Below, one piece after another: positions 39,883-48,934 of a stretch of DNA of 64,000 nucleotides. How positions within the stretch are numbered: the stretch's first letter is position 1; every line of letters starts with the position of its first letter. The stretch lies in contig NZ_QRJZ01000001.1 of NCBI RefSeq assembly GCF_003470665.1, positions 199,401 through 263,400 on the forward strand, read 5' to 3'. The notes under the pieces were generated by a model. It worked only from the letters and a program-made list of their open reading frames with translations, ran no database searches and was not told the DNA's origin. The DNA is from Collinsella sp. AM17-1 (lineage in GTDB: Bacteria > Actinomycetota > Coriobacteriia > Coriobacteriales > Coriobacteriaceae). The translations under genes were made by a program, and so were the position numbers.

Positions 39883-41574
39883 ATGAAGGTGGTTATCGTT
39901 GGAGGCGTCGCGGGCGGCGCATCGGCGGCGGCACGTTTGCGCAGACTCGACGAGCAGGCCCAAATTGTCATCTTTGAGCGCACGGGTTTTGTATCGTATG
40001 CCAACTGTGGGCTTCCGTACTACATTGGCGGCGTGATAGAAGAAGAGAGCGCATTGACGCTGCAGTCTCCCAAGGGCTTTTGGGATCGCTTTCGCATTGC
40101 GGTCAAGACGAGTCACGAGGTGTTTGCCATCCATCCCGATTCGCATACGGTCGAGGTTCGCAATATGCTGACGGGCGAGGAATTTGTCGAGACGTATGAC
40201 AAGCTCATCCTGTCGCCGGGTGCAAAGCCGATTCGCCCTGCGTTGCCGGGCATCGACTCGGATAAAATCTTTAGCCTACGCACCGTTGAGGACACGCTGC
40301 GTATTCACAGCTATGTTCGAGAGCGGCGACCGAGCAGTGCCGTCGTGATCGGCGGCGGCTTCATTGGCGTCGAGACGGCGGAGAATCTGTGTGAGCTGGG
40401 GCTCCAGGTGACCCTTCTGCAGCGTCCCGTCCAGCTTATGAACAACCTGGATTACGACATGGCGACCCTTTTGCATACCGAGGTGCGTGAGCACGGTATC
40501 GATCTGCGCCTCAAGGCCGATGTGACAGGTTTTGAGGAAGTTGATGGCCGCGTTGTCACCCATGTTGCGGGCGATGACCCTATCGGAGCCGATATGGTGC
40601 TGCTTGCCATTGGCGTGGCACCTGAGAGCCATCTGGCGCAAGAGGCGGGGCTCGAACTGGGCATCAAGGGGGCTATTGTGGTCAACGACCGCATGGAGAC
40701 CTCTGCTGCCGACGTGTATGCCGTGGGCGATGCCGTGCAGGTCACGCATCAGGTGACCGGCGAGGACGCGGTCATTTCGCTCGCCGGCCCCGCCAACAAG
40801 CAGGGGCGTGTCGTCGCCGATGTCATAGCCGGCATGGACAGCTGCTACCTCGGATCGTTGGGCTCATCGGTTATCAAGGTATTCGACTTGACGGCGGCAA
40901 GCACGGGACTATCCGAAAAGGCAGCACACGCGGCGGGAATTGACTGCGACAGCGTGGTCCTGTCGCCCGGTTCGCATGCGGGTTATTATCCGGGTGCAAC
41001 GCCCATGACCATGAAGGTTGTCTTCGAGAAGCAGGGATTGCGCCTGCTGGGTGCGCAAATCGTGGGCATCGATGGTGTGGACAAGCGTATCGACGTTCTG
41101 GCGACTGCCATCCAGGCAGGCATGCGCGGCGATAGGCTTAAGGATTTGGACCTAGCATACGCGCCGCCGTATTCATCGGCGAAGGATCCCGTCAATATGG
41201 CGGGCTTTATGATCGAGAACCTCAATCGCGGCATACTGGCGCAGTGGCATTGGGAGGATGAGCCCAACTTGCCACGCGATGGCAGCGTGCAGCTGCTCGA
41301 TGTTCGTACGGAAGGGGAGTATGAGCGCGGGCATATCGATGGTTTCGTAAACATTCCCGTCGATGATCTGCGCAATCGCCTGGGCGAGCTCGACCGGGCC
41401 AAGCCGGTCTACGTGATTTGCCAGAGCGGCATTCGCAGCTACATTGCTTGCCGTATTTTGGCGCAGCATGGCTTTGAGTGCTTTAACTTCTCGGGCGGCT
41501 ATCGCTTCTTTGCAGCCGTGACTGAGGCTCGCCGCGGCAGCGCTAACGTTATGCCGTGCGGGCTCGAAAAGTAG
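39883..41574 (+). CDS. CoA-disulfide reductase-type flavoenzyme fused to rhodanese
   Basis: The 563-residue protein has FAD-binding MKVVIVGGVAGGASAAARLR, redox Cys C42 in SYANCGLPYYIGG, NAD-binding AVVIGGGFIGVETAENL and a dimerisation domain (VNMAGFMIENL). The C-terminal rhodanese (about 455-555) has catalytic VICQSGIRSYIAC. The TusA/DUF442-type middle domain seen in longer relatives is absent. Such fusions reduce CoA disulfides or persulfides and move sulfane sulfur. It probably works with the preceding thiol operon in sulfide/persulfide handling, but the link is positional. Confidence 0.85.
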   Translation: MKVVIVGGVAGGASAAARLRRLDEQAQIVIFERTGFVSYANCGLPYYIGGVIEEESALTLQSPKGFWDRFRIAVKTSHEVFAIHPDSHTVEVRNMLTGEEFVETYDKLILSPGAKPIRPALPGIDSDKIFSLRTVEDTLRIHSYVRERRPSSAVVIGGGFIGVETAENLCELGLQVTLLQRPVQLMNNLDYDMATLLHTEVREHGIDLRLKADVTGFEEVDGRVVTHVAGDDPIGADMVLLAIGVAPESHLAQEAGLELGIKGAIVVNDRMETSAADVYAVGDAVQVTHQVTGEDAVISLAGPANKQGRVVADVIAGMDSCYLGSLGSSVIKVFDLTAASTGLSEKAAHAAGIDCDSVVLSPGSHAGYYPGATPMTMKVVFEKQGLRLLGAQIVGIDGVDKRIDVLATAIQAGMRGDRLKDLDLAYAPPYSSAKDPVNMAGFMIENLNRGILAQWHWEDEPNLPRDGSVQLLDVRTEGEYERGHIDGFVNIPVDDLRNRLGELDRAKPVYVICQSGIRSYIACRILAQHGFECFNFSGGYRFFAAVTEARRGSANVMPCGLEK

Positions 41575-41586
41575 CGCGCATTGGAA

Positions 41587-41615
41587 TGTGACAAAGTGAC
41601 AGCCTCTTTGTCGCA
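41587..41615. repeat. Dispersed palindrome family A, degenerate copy
   Basis: TGTGACAAAGTGACAGCCTC followed by TTTGTCGCA is a degenerate form of the palindrome seen perfectly at 47297-47327. It lies in the 220-bp intergenic space before the ABC exporter, which otherwise holds only its promoter region. Confidence 0.6.
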
Positions 41616-41795
41616 TCGGGGATGTTATATGCGGGATGGTGCGCCATGCGGCGTGCTGTCCCGTTCGTTTTTTGGCGCGGTTCGTTACATTCCTCACTGG
41701 TATCGGCCAAAAATGAGGATAGAGTAGGACAAACGCGCCGAACGTGAACGGCGGGGGAGCGGGCGAGCGCGCCCGCGCGAGAGAGGTTGCCGTCC

Positions 41796-44700
41796 ATGCT
41801 GGATCTCAGAGTTATTTGCAAAAGGTACGTTACGCAGTCGTTTACGCAGGTAGCGCTCGACAGCGTAAGCCTGTCTTTTCGCGATAACGAGTTCGTAGCC
41901 GTTCTGGGTCCCTCGGGTTCGGGTAAAACTACGATGCTCAACGTCATCGGCGGACTCGATCATTTCGATTCGGGCGATCTGCTGATCGACGGCATCTCGA
42001 CCAAGGACTTCAACGACCGCGATTGGGATGCCTATCGCAATAATCGCATCGGCTTTGTGTTCCAGAGCTATAACCTCATTCCGCATCAGAGCATTTTGGA
42101 AAACGTGGAGTTGGCGCTTACGCTCGCGGGCGTGGGGCATGCCGAGCGCCGCCAACGTGCGCGCAAGGCGCTCGAGGCAGTCGGTCTGGGCGAGCACGTT
42201 GACAAGCGCCCGAGCCAGCTTTCGGGCGGGCAGATGCAGCGCGTGGCCATTGCCCGCGCCCTGATCAATGACCCCGAGATTGTGCTGGCTGACGAGCCGA
42301 CCGGCGCCTTGGACTCAACGACGTCCGTCCAGGTCATGGATTTGCTCAAGGACGTTGCGCGCGACCGTCTGGTCATCATGGTCACGCACAATCCCGAGTT
42401 GGCATACAGGTACGCCACGCGCATTGTCAACCTGGCGGGCGGCAAGGTCACCGACGATTCAGATCCCTTTGATGCTGCCGAGGCCGCGCGTCGCGAGGCC
42501 AAGCCCACGCGCAAAACCTCGATGAGCTTTGTGACGGCGCTTGGGCTTTCTGCCCGAAATCTCATGACCACGAAGGGCCGCACGGCCATGACGGCCTTTG
42601 CAGGTTCGATTGGCATTATCGGCATTGCGGCGATCCTGGCACTCTCCAACGGCGTAAACGACTACATCAAAAAGGTCGAGGAGGACACACTCTCGAGCTA
42701 CCCGCTTACGATTTCCAAACAAGATTACGACCTGTCGTCCATGATGGGCGGGCATGGGGCCACGGATGACGATACGTCCAAGAACGAGGGTTCGTCCGAC
42801 GACGGCACCGACGGCAAGGCTCAGGGGACCGATAAGATCCCTGTGGTCACGGCCGTAAAGGATATGTTCGCAGGCGTTAAGTCAAACGACATGACGAGCT
42901 TTAAGGCATGGCTCGATGCCGGTGGCGACGGCATCGATAAAGAGGTCAACGCCATTCAGTACGGCTACGGCGTGACGCCGGTTGTCTATCGTGCCGGCAA
43001 GGGCGATGAGAAGCCTGTCCGGCTGGTGCCCAACGCCATGACCGAGGCCATGAGCGGCGGCGCAAGTTCGGCGGCAACGGTGAGCATGGATTCCATGGGG
43101 ACCTCGGTCTTTAACGAGATGATTGACGACCAGAGCCTGCTCGACAGCCAGTACGATGTCGTTGCCGGCCATTGGCCTACGTCTGCCAACGAGGCCGTGA
43201 TGGTGCTTTCGAGCCGCGGCACGGTGGGCGACTACACCCTCTATAGCATCGGTGCGCTGGATATCGATGAGCTCAACGACCTGGTCAACAGCGCCATGAC
43301 GGCCGACGGCAAGGTCGGGACGCCCGAGACCGGCGCTGACTTTACCTACGACGATGCGCTGTCCACGACGTTTAAGGTGTTGTCGCCGGCCGATGCCTAT
43401 CGCAAAAACGAAGAGACCGGCATGTGGACTGACATGTCTGGCGACGCCGACTTTATGAAAGCCAAGGTTGCCGACGGTATTGACGTGCGCATTGTGGGCG
43501 TGGTGCGACCCAACGAGGCGGCAAACGCGAGCGCATTGTCCCCGGGCATTGCCTATACGCATGCGCTGACTCGCCAGCTTATGAAGCGCGCTGCCAATTC
43601 GCAGATTGTGCAAGAGCAGCTTGCCCACCCCGAGACAGATGTGTTTACGGGCAAAACCTTTGACGAGTTGCAAGGCGAGGCCAAACAAGGCGTTGATCTG
43701 GGCAGCATGTTCAACGTGGACGAGGCGGAGCTCAAGAGCGCGTTCTCGTTCGATGCATCTGCGCTTTCGGGCGCGGCCAGCGGTGTGGACCTTTCTGGTA
43801 TCGACTTGTCCGGGCTGGACATTGACCTTTCGGGCGTTGGGAAGGGCGTTGACTTCAGCGACATCATGGCCAAAGCGCCGGCCCCAGATTTCTCGGGCAT
43901 CTTTGACGGCCTGGAGCTCACGCCCGAGCAAATGCAGCAGGCGGGAGCGCTTGCCAACCAGCTGTTTGAGGGCTTTATGCGCTCTGATCAGTTTAAGGCG
44001 CTGTCGCCCGAAGATCTTAAGGACGCGTCAAAGCTCGCTGCCGCATTCTCAGCGTACCTTGAGAATGATGTCGCAGCCCAGCAATACCTGGCTCAGCTCA
44101 GGGCGCTCGGCGGCGATGCCCTGGCCGAGCGTCTGCAGCAGGTGATGGGCGACTATGTGCAAAAGCAGCTGGCTCCGTATTTGCAGCAGTCTATGGATCA
44201 GGTGATGAAGGCGGTCAGCGAGCAGATTGCGACGACGGTATCAACCCAGCTCAAGGCGGGTGCGGCAGGGCTCATGGACCAAATGGCGACGCAGATGTCT
44301 TCGAGTTTTGCCAACTTGGCGAGCGCCATGCGCGTGGATGCGAACGCCTTTGCTCGCGCTATCCACTTTAACATGGACGCTGAGGACCTGAGTTCGCTCA
44401 TGATGAGCTATGCCAAGGCGTCGAAGCTCACCTACGACAACAATCTGACCACGTTGGGCTATGCGGACGAGGCGGACCCCATTTCGGTCAAGATTTTCCC
44501 GCGCGACTTTGAGGCCAAGGAGCGCGTGCTTGATCACATCGATGCGTACAACAAGCAGGTCAAAGCCGCCGGCCACGACGAACAGGCCATCTCGTACACC
44601 GACTACATGGGCATCATCATGGGCTCGGTGACCGACATCGTGAACACCATCAGCTTGGTGCTCATCGCATTCGTGAGCATCAGTCTGGTGGTGAGCTCCA

Positions 44701-45050
44701 TCATGATCGGCATCATCACCTACATCAGCGTACTGGAGCGCAAGAAGGAGATCGGCATCCTACGCGCGATCGGCGCGTCGAAGCGCAACGTGGCCAACGT
44801 ATTTAATGCCGAGACCTTTATCGAAGGCCTCATTGCCGGCGTCTTTGCCATTGTCGTCGTGGTGGCCGTGAGCTTTCCGGTTAATGCCTGGGCGCTTGCG
44901 GCCAAGCAGGTGCCCAACCTGATGAGCCTGCCCGTTCAAGACGCGCTGATGCTCATTGTAATTTCGGTGCTGCTGACGGTCGTTGCCGGCCTGCTGCCGG
45001 CTCGCAGCGCATCCAAGAAAGACCCTGTGGAAGCCCTACGCTCCGAATAA
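41796..45050 (+). CDS. MacB/FtsX-type ABC exporter, ATPase and permease in one protein
   Basis: The start ATG at 41796 lies 9 bp after GAGAGAGG. Of 1084 residues, the first 220 are the ATPase (Walker A GPSGSGKT, signature LSGGQMQRVAIARAL, Walker B IVLADEPTGALDS). One helix is at about 265, followed by a very large extracytoplasmic insert of some 650 residues. Three FtsX-type helices lie near the end (SLVLIAFVSISLVVSSIMIG, ERKKEIGILRAIGASKRN). The insert holds SGVDLSGIDLSGLDIDLSGV, a short leucine-repeat pattern. MacB-like proteins drive export or envelope remodelling. No partner gene is nearby. Confidence 0.85.
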   Translation: MLDLRVICKRYVTQSFTQVALDSVSLSFRDNEFVAVLGPSGSGKTTMLNVIGGLDHFDSGDLLIDGISTKDFNDRDWDAYRNNRIGFVFQSYNLIPHQSILENVELALTLAGVGHAERRQRARKALEAVGLGEHVDKRPSQLSGGQMQRVAIARALINDPEIVLADEPTGALDSTTSVQVMDLLKDVARDRLVIMVTHNPELAYRYATRIVNLAGGKVTDDSDPFDAAEAARREAKPTRKTSMSFVTALGLSARNLMTTKGRTAMTAFAGSIGIIGIAAILALSNGVNDYIKKVEEDTLSSYPLTISKQDYDLSSMMGGHGATDDDTSKNEGSSDDGTDGKAQGTDKIPVVTAVKDMFAGVKSNDMTSFKAWLDAGGDGIDKEVNAIQYGYGVTPVVYRAGKGDEKPVRLVPNAMTEAMSGGASSAATVSMDSMGTSVFNEMIDDQSLLDSQYDVVAGHWPTSANEAVMVLSSRGTVGDYTLYSIGALDIDELNDLVNSAMTADGKVGTPETGADFTYDDALSTTFKVLSPADAYRKNEETGMWTDMSGDADFMKAKVADGIDVRIVGVVRPNEAANASALSPGIAYTHALTRQLMKRAANSQIVQEQLAHPETDVFTGKTFDELQGEAKQGVDLGSMFNVDEAELKSAFSFDASALSGAASGVDLSGIDLSGLDIDLSGVGKGVDFSDIMAKAPAPDFSGIFDGLELTPEQMQQAGALANQLFEGFMRSDQFKALSPEDLKDASKLAAAFSAYLENDVAAQQYLAQLRALGGDALAERLQQVMGDYVQKQLAPYLQQSMDQVMKAVSEQIATTVSTQLKAGAAGLMDQMATQMSSSFANLASAMRVDANAFARAIHFNMDAEDLSSLMMSYAKASKLTYDNNLTTLGYADEADPISVKIFPRDFEAKERVLDHIDAYNKQVKAAGHDEQAISYTDYMGIIMGSVTDIVNTISLVLIAFVSISLVVSSIMIGIITYISVLERKKEIGILRAIGASKRNVANVFNAETFIEGLIAGVFAIVVVVAVSFPVNAWALAAKQVPNLMSLPVQDALMLIVISVLLTVVAGLLPARSASKKDPVEALRSE

Positions 45051-45081
45051 TGTGACAAAGGGACTGCCCCTTTGTCACATT
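45049..45081. repeat. Dispersed palindrome family A after ABC exporter
   Basis: AATGTGACAAAGGGACTGCC and its complement lie directly at the stop codon of the exporter gene. It is nearly identical to 47297-47327 and may also end transcription between the converging genes. Confidence 0.65.
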
Positions 45082-45086
45082 TGCGC

Positions 45087-46220
45087 CTAGCTCGTTTTGC
45101 CCACCAACGTGATACGGATGCTTGGATGGGTGTACTCGTCAAACTCGTCCTCGGGATCCGTATCAAACGAGTAATACGTTTTGATGAGGTCGTCACTCGT
45201 CCTGATAGAGATTCTCTCGTAGAGTGAGCCGTTCAAAAATGTCTGCCTAAACTCTTCGGGGAGTTTCTGCGGTGCCAAGAGCTCGGGGCTCACCGTCTTG
45301 ACGTCAACGGTTTGAACGGCAGAGGAAAGTTCGTCCAAGTCGAGCTCGATGCGGGCGAGGTTGTCCTCAAGGCTCGCGTCGGGGTCGATCTCTGCTATGT
45401 AACTCACTTCCTTGAGCGTTCCCTTGTTGTCGAAATCCAGGTACGTATAGGTCTTCTGGGTATCGGAGTCGCCGTCGTGAAGGTAGCCGCGGACGTGATA
45501 GCCGTAATCTTGATATCGCTCGTAAGGGTCATCGGCGGACACGTACTCGCATGCGGGTTCTAGCGTCTTGCGGGCGATGGCGATCTGCTCGGCCGCGGCC
45601 GCGGCGTTCTGTTGCATCTCGATGTTTCCCTGCGCCAGCTGCGGGATATAGGCACCGCACACGATTGCGAGGGGCAGTGCCACAAGCGCGACGATCCACT
45701 TTTTTGCACGGGGGATAGGCACGCCACAGGCCTCTGCCATGGCCTTTGCGTTGGCAAAGCTTTCGGCAAGCACGTCTGCCGCGGTGGCGACGGCGCCTAC
45801 GGCAGCGGCGACTTCTGCCGCGCCGCCCAGGTTGCGTGCGGTCTCGTTGTCGCTGTTCTTGAGCAGGCGCGCGGCGGCCTGCGTACCGATAACACCTGCG
45901 ATTTGTGCCGAGCGGTCTTTCTCAGCCTGCTCGACGACGAGTCGGTGCTGCATTTCTTTCCACTGCTTGCCGCGCATGCCAAAGCGCGGCGCGAGCGCGC
46001 AGTAGCAGAAGATGGCGAGCTCGACGGCGGTGAGCGCCAAGGCGGTCATCATGCCCGTCTCCTGGAAGCCTTCGTGATGGAAGACGATGTCGTCAATCAT
46101 TTCGAAGGGAATGATCAAAAAAGGCAGCACAAACGCCATGGCAAGCGCCGCGCCGGCAACCTTGGGACAGATGCAGTATCGCTGGATACGCTTGCGTTCT
46201 TGTTCGGAAAGTGTTGCCAT
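45087..46220 (-). CDS. Multi-helix membrane protein, unknown
   Basis: The likely start is the ATG at 46220 (MATLSEQERKRIQRYCICPK) after AAGGATC; a longer frame upstream is unlikely. The 377 residues have two early helices (ALAMAFVLPFLIIPF, MTALALTAVELAIFCYCALA), an Ala-rich amphipathic middle and a third helix (WIVALVALPLAIVCGAY). A coiled coil and a C-terminal extracytoplasmic beta domain with many Asp/Tyr (YERYQDYGYHVRGYLHDGDS) follow. No family is recognised. It is followed upstream on the same strand by a DUF3592 gene 63 bp away, so both may form one unit. Confidence 0.65.
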   Translation of the reverse strand: MATLSEQERKRIQRYCICPKVAGAALAMAFVLPFLIIPFEMIDDIVFHHEGFQETGMMTALALTAVELAIFCYCALAPRFGMRGKQWKEMQHRLVVEQAEKDRSAQIAGVIGTQAAARLLKNSDNETARNLGGAAEVAAAVGAVATAADVLAESFANAKAMAEACGVPIPRAKKWIVALVALPLAIVCGAYIPQLAQGNIEMQQNAAAAAEQIAIARKTLEPACEYVSADDPYERYQDYGYHVRGYLHDGDSDTQKTYTYLDFDNKGTLKEVSYIAEIDPDASLEDNLARIELDLDELSSAVQTVDVKTVSPELLAPQKLPEEFRQTFLNGSLYERISIRTSDDLIKTYYSFDTDPEDEFDEYTHPSIRITLVGKTS

Positions 46221-46283
46221 GGCTGATCCTTGGTGTCGTAACGGTCGTTGCGGCGCATGGGGCGCGGGGCGCATCAGTTTGAG

Positions 46284-46811
46284 CTAGCGCTGGATAAGAA
46301 CATAGAGCAAGATGCTCATCGCGATGAGCAAGAAGCCTGCGATGTTAAACATCAGTGTGGCAAAGTTGCCCACGACGGGGCGTTCGACATAGCTTTTGTC
46401 TGGGTTGCTGGGGTTGTAGTACACGGTCATTTGGCTACCGAGGGGCCAAAGCTGCTCCGCGAGGGTGCCTAGGCGGGCGATGGGGCCTGTCTGCACGTGC
46501 AGCCAGCCCTTGGCGTCTTCGTAGGCGGTGGCTTGCGTGCGGATGGGGAGTCCCGACAAGCTTTTGGTCTTTATGCCACGGAATTGTTTTTTCGCGCGGT
46601 ATTGCGTGCCGTCGACGGCGTATTCCAAAACGGGATACATCCTGCCTTCGCCCATAAAGCGATGGTCGATGACCGTTCCCATGGTCACGGCGGTACAGGC
46701 CTTGACTTTCTTGCGAGCGGCGGCTTTCATGAGCGCGCTCACTCCGATAAGCAGGATGCCGATGCCCCCAACCAAGATGAGCGCGAGCAGGGATATCTGC
46801 GACGTGGTCAC
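46284..46811 (-). CDS. DUF3592 membrane protein
   Basis: The 175-residue protein has an N-terminal helix (LLALILVGGIGILLIGVSAL), a beta-rich outer domain (YPVLEYAVDGTQYRAKKQF) with the DUF3592 signature VYYNPSNPDKSYVE, and a C-terminal helix (FNIAGFLLIAMSILLYVLI). The family is of unknown function, usually in envelopes. It is the upstream gene of a two-gene minus-strand unit. Confidence 0.8.
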   Translation of the reverse strand: MTTSQISLLALILVGGIGILLIGVSALMKAAARKKVKACTAVTMGTVIDHRFMGEGRMYPVLEYAVDGTQYRAKKQFRGIKTKSLSGLPIRTQATAYEDAKGWLHVQTGPIARLGTLAEQLWPLGSQMTVYYNPSNPDKSYVERPVVGNFATLMFNIAGFLLIAMSILLYVLIQR

Positions 46812-46899
46812 GGCGTTCTCCTTTGGCGCGATACCGTCATATGTGACCCAGTATAGAGAATCCCGCCATCGATGAGCTATTGCGGGGGGGTCAATTCTG

Positions 46900-46930
46900 A
46901 ATGTGACAAATGGACTGTCCCTTTGTCACA
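46900..46930. repeat. Dispersed palindrome family A
   Basis: AATGTGACAAATGGACTGTC with complement CCTTTGTCACA, next to the left end of the MITE-like element at 46948. Confidence 0.6.
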
Positions 46931-46947
46931 TCGGGGACTGCGGAATC

Positions 46948-47129
46948 GAGGTCCAATACTTTTCCCGAGAAGTGAACGAGTGAAAACGGACTCCCGAAGC
47001 ATCGACACTTTTGGTGTGCAATTTCCTGCGGTTTTGCCAGTCAAATCCTGCGGTTTTGACGCCTAAAAATGTCAATGCTTCGGGGGTCCAAATACAGCCG
47101 TTCACTTCTCGGGAAAAGTATTAGACCTC
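46948..47129. mobile_element. MITE-like element, copy 1
   Basis: About 182 bp with terminal inverted repeats of 31 bp (46948-46978 and 47099-47129), one mismatch. Within them TTTTCCCGAGAAGTGAACG is exact at both ends. The inside is AT-richer, non-coding and partly palindromic (two CCTGCGGTTTTG direct repeats). A second copy lies at 62839-63016. No transposase is encoded, so it would move in trans. Confidence 0.7.
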
Positions 47130-47177
47130 GAAATATGGGCGGTGTTCGCGAACGGCAACTAGCTTGCGTTCGGTAGC

Positions 47178-47217
47178 CGGCACTTGGGGCAAAGGGACTG
47201 TCCTTTTGCCCCTTCAC
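47178..47217. repeat. Dispersed palindrome, GGGGCAAAGGGAC variant
   Basis: TTGGGGCAAAGGGACTGTCC followed by TTTTGCCCC is a variant of family A in which the arms read GGGGCAAAGGGAC. It occupies the gap before the dihydrouridine synthase gene. Confidence 0.5.
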
Positions 47218-47296
47218 CGTTGCATCGTATCTGGTGTGGAAAAAATATCGCCTGCGTTCTCGCGCCTGCGAAGAGTTCCTGAACCGCTTGAATGGG

Positions 47297-47327
47297 ATGT
47301 GACAAAGGGACAGTCCCTTTGTCACAT
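47297..47327. repeat. Dispersed palindrome family A, perfect copy
   Basis: A perfect palindrome with 15-bp arms (ATGTGACAAAGGGAC) around a single A. Being perfect, it is probably recently spread. It lies 15 bp before the dihydrouridine synthase start. Confidence 0.7.
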
Positions 47328-47341
47328 TGATTTGAGAATGG

Positions 47342-48301
47342 ATGTTGATGTATATATCGCTGGCCCCCATGGAGGGGATTACCGGGCATGTGTTCCGTCG
47401 CGTGCATGCGGAGTGCTTCGGTGCGCTCGATTGTTATTACACGCCGTTTTTGCCGCCGCCGCGGGTAGGCAACCGCTTCGGCGGCAAGGCGTTTAAAGAG
47501 GTCGACCCTGCCAATAACCAGGGGCTTAACGTGGTGCCTCAGCTGATGTCAAAGAACGCGGACGAGTTTGTGTGGGCGGCGCAAGTGCTCGCCGACATGG
47601 GCTACCGCGAGGTCAATCTCAACCTTGGCTGCCCCTCGGGTACGGTTGTCGCCAAGGGCAAGGGATCGGGCTTTTTGCGTAACTTGGACGAGCTCGAGGT
47701 GTTCTTGAGCGATGTGTGCGAACGCTCGCCGTTGCCGGTGTCGGTAAAAACCAGGCTGGGGCTGGAGAGCGACGACGAATACGGGCGCGTGCTCGACCTG
47801 TACTGTCACGTGCCGCTGGCAGAACTGATCGTGCATCCGCGCGTACAAAAGGACCGCTATACGGGCTCGCCGCGCAAGGAGTTCTATGGCGAGACGCTGG
47901 AGCGTGCGTCGTTTCCGGTCGCCTACAACGGTGACATTTTTGATCTTGAGGATATGGATGCGCTGGTGGAGGCCTATCCCGGGACACGCCATGTGATGCT
48001 GGGGCGTGGTCTGCTCGCGAACCCCGCTCTGGCTCGCATGGTTAAGGGCGGTCCTGCTGCCACGGCGGCTGAACTGCAGCGTTTCCACGACATGCTGTTT
48101 GCGGCCTATGCGGAAGAGATTGGCGGCAACGCGGTCTTTCGCATGAAGGAGTGGTGGTTCTACGCCAAATGCGCCTTCGCCGATCCCGCGACCGTTCACA
48201 AACTCGTACGCAAGACTAAAAAGGTCGACGAATACCGCGCCGCTGTCGAGCGCGTCTTTCGCGAGCAGCCGCTTGCACCCGTTGCCCGCTTTTGCGGCTA
48301 A
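47342..48301 (+). CDS. tRNA-dihydrouridine synthase
   Basis: The 319-residue flavoprotein begins MLMYISLAPMEGITGHVFRR; the ATG two codons in is equally possible. The FMN-binding barrel contains NLNLGCPSGTVVAKGKGSGF with catalytic C97 and KTRLGLES, LIVHPRVQKDRYTG and HVMLGRGLLANPAL. It reduces uridine to dihydrouridine in tRNA D-loops. No operon partner is present. A family B repeat (48304-48361) follows the stop directly. Confidence 0.9.
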   Translation: MLMYISLAPMEGITGHVFRRVHAECFGALDCYYTPFLPPPRVGNRFGGKAFKEVDPANNQGLNVVPQLMSKNADEFVWAAQVLADMGYREVNLNLGCPSGTVVAKGKGSGFLRNLDELEVFLSDVCERSPLPVSVKTRLGLESDDEYGRVLDLYCHVPLAELIVHPRVQKDRYTGSPRKEFYGETLERASFPVAYNGDIFDLEDMDALVEAYPGTRHVMLGRGLLANPALARMVKGGPAATAAELQRFHDMLFAAYAEEIGGNAVFRMKEWWFYAKCAFADPATVHKLVRKTKKVDEYRAAVERVFREQPLAPVARFCG

Positions 48302-48303
48302 AT

Positions 48304-48361
48304 GTAGTCGTTGGGGACGTTCTTTAACGACTAGTCATTTAAGAACGTCCCCAATGACTAC
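48304..48361. repeat. Dispersed palindrome family B
   Basis: GTAGTCGTTGGGGACGTTCT and its complement around ACGACTAGTC form a long imperfect hairpin immediately after the dus stop codon. Its right half recurs at 48889-48925. Confidence 0.65.
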
Positions 48362-48385
48362 CTGTGCTGGGCCCATGCAAAAAGC

Positions 48386-48440
48386 TGTACGTCAGCATCC
48401 AAGGATGTCGAAAAATATCGTTTTTGGATGCTGACGTACA
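48386..48440. repeat. 55-bp palindrome family C, copy 1
   Basis: Arms TGTACGTCAGCATCCAA and its complement flank GGATGTCGAAAAATATCG. A near-identical copy in the same orientation lies at 48935-48989, on the other side of the antitoxin-like module. Confidence 0.7.
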
Positions 48441-48459
48441 TGTTTGGTTCGGCAGGGGA

Positions 48460-48726
48460 CTAGGCAATCATTGCATCGAGTGTAATGAGTTCCCTGAGTC
48501 GCTCCGTGCGCGTTTGCCCATGGCGCTTTGCCTTTGCGTCAAATGCTTCAAGAACCGATTCGCCCACACGTGCCGATAAAACAACGCTTGGTTCATCGGA
48601 AATCGGCGGCCTTCCCAACTTGACGGTGTGGCCCTTCGGCCACTCATCTTTTTCGTATGCCGCTGCGGCTTTTTCTAGCTCACCGGGAGCAAACCCCATC
48701 ATCTTTTCGAGCTGTTTAGCGTCCAT
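48460..48726 (-). CDS. Antitoxin-like ribbon-helix-helix protein (BrnA-like)
   Basis: From the ATG at 48726, 6 bp after AGGAGG, the protein has 88 residues. It has a helical N-terminus (LEKMMGFAPGELEKAAAAYE), then LGRPPISDEPSVVLSARVGE followed by SVLEAFDAKAKRHGQTRTER. The GRPP...VxLSxRV pattern is that of BrnA/CopG-type RHH antitoxins. Its partner would be the small gene just upstream (48735-48842), which at 35 residues is far shorter than BrnT toxins. It lies between direct repeats, so the module may be mobile. Confidence 0.7.
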   Translation of the reverse strand: MDAKQLEKMMGFAPGELEKAAAAYEKDEWPKGHTVKLGRPPISDEPSVVLSARVGESVLEAFDAKAKRHGQTRTERLRELITLDAMIA

Positions 48727-48734
48727 AGCGCCTC

Positions 48735-48842
48735 CTATCGATCGATTCCGATTTCCCTGAGCACCTTGCGCGTAGGAGGGACAAGGGCGTGGTAAATGAT
48801 GTAACCATCCCGATCGGGGCAACATCGAGCGATGAGCTCCAT
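48735..48842 (-). CDS. 35-residue protein upstream of antitoxin
   Basis: The frame MELIARCCPDRDGYIIYHAL then VPPTRKVLREIGIDR lies 8 bp before the antitoxin start and is preceded by a strong promoter. Its coding look and position are those of a toxin in a toxin-antitoxin operon, but the size is a third of known BrnT or RelE toxins. It may be a truncated toxin or an independent small protein. Confidence 0.5.
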   Translation of the reverse strand: MELIARCCPDRDGYIIYHALVPPTRKVLREIGIDR

Positions 48843-48859
48843 GAGGCGGCTTCTCTTTT

Positions 48860-48888
48860 TGTATACAATTTTGTAGACAAAAATACAA
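48860..48888 (-). promoter_or_regulatory. Promoter of the antitoxin module
   Basis: On the minus strand TTGTAT (48883-48888) and TATACA (48860-48865) are spaced by exactly 17 bp. The overlapping near-palindrome of GTCTACAAAATTGTATAC is a likely autorepressor site for the RHH protein. Confidence 0.7.
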
Positions 48889-48925
48889 GTAACTAGTCAT
48901 TTAAGAACGTCCCCAACGACTGCCC
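48889..48925. repeat. Family B half copy
   Basis: ACTAGTCATTTAAGAACGTC then CCCAACGACTGC repeats the right half of 48304-48361 in the same orientation. Confidence 0.6.
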
Positions 48926-48934
48926 ACAAATAGC

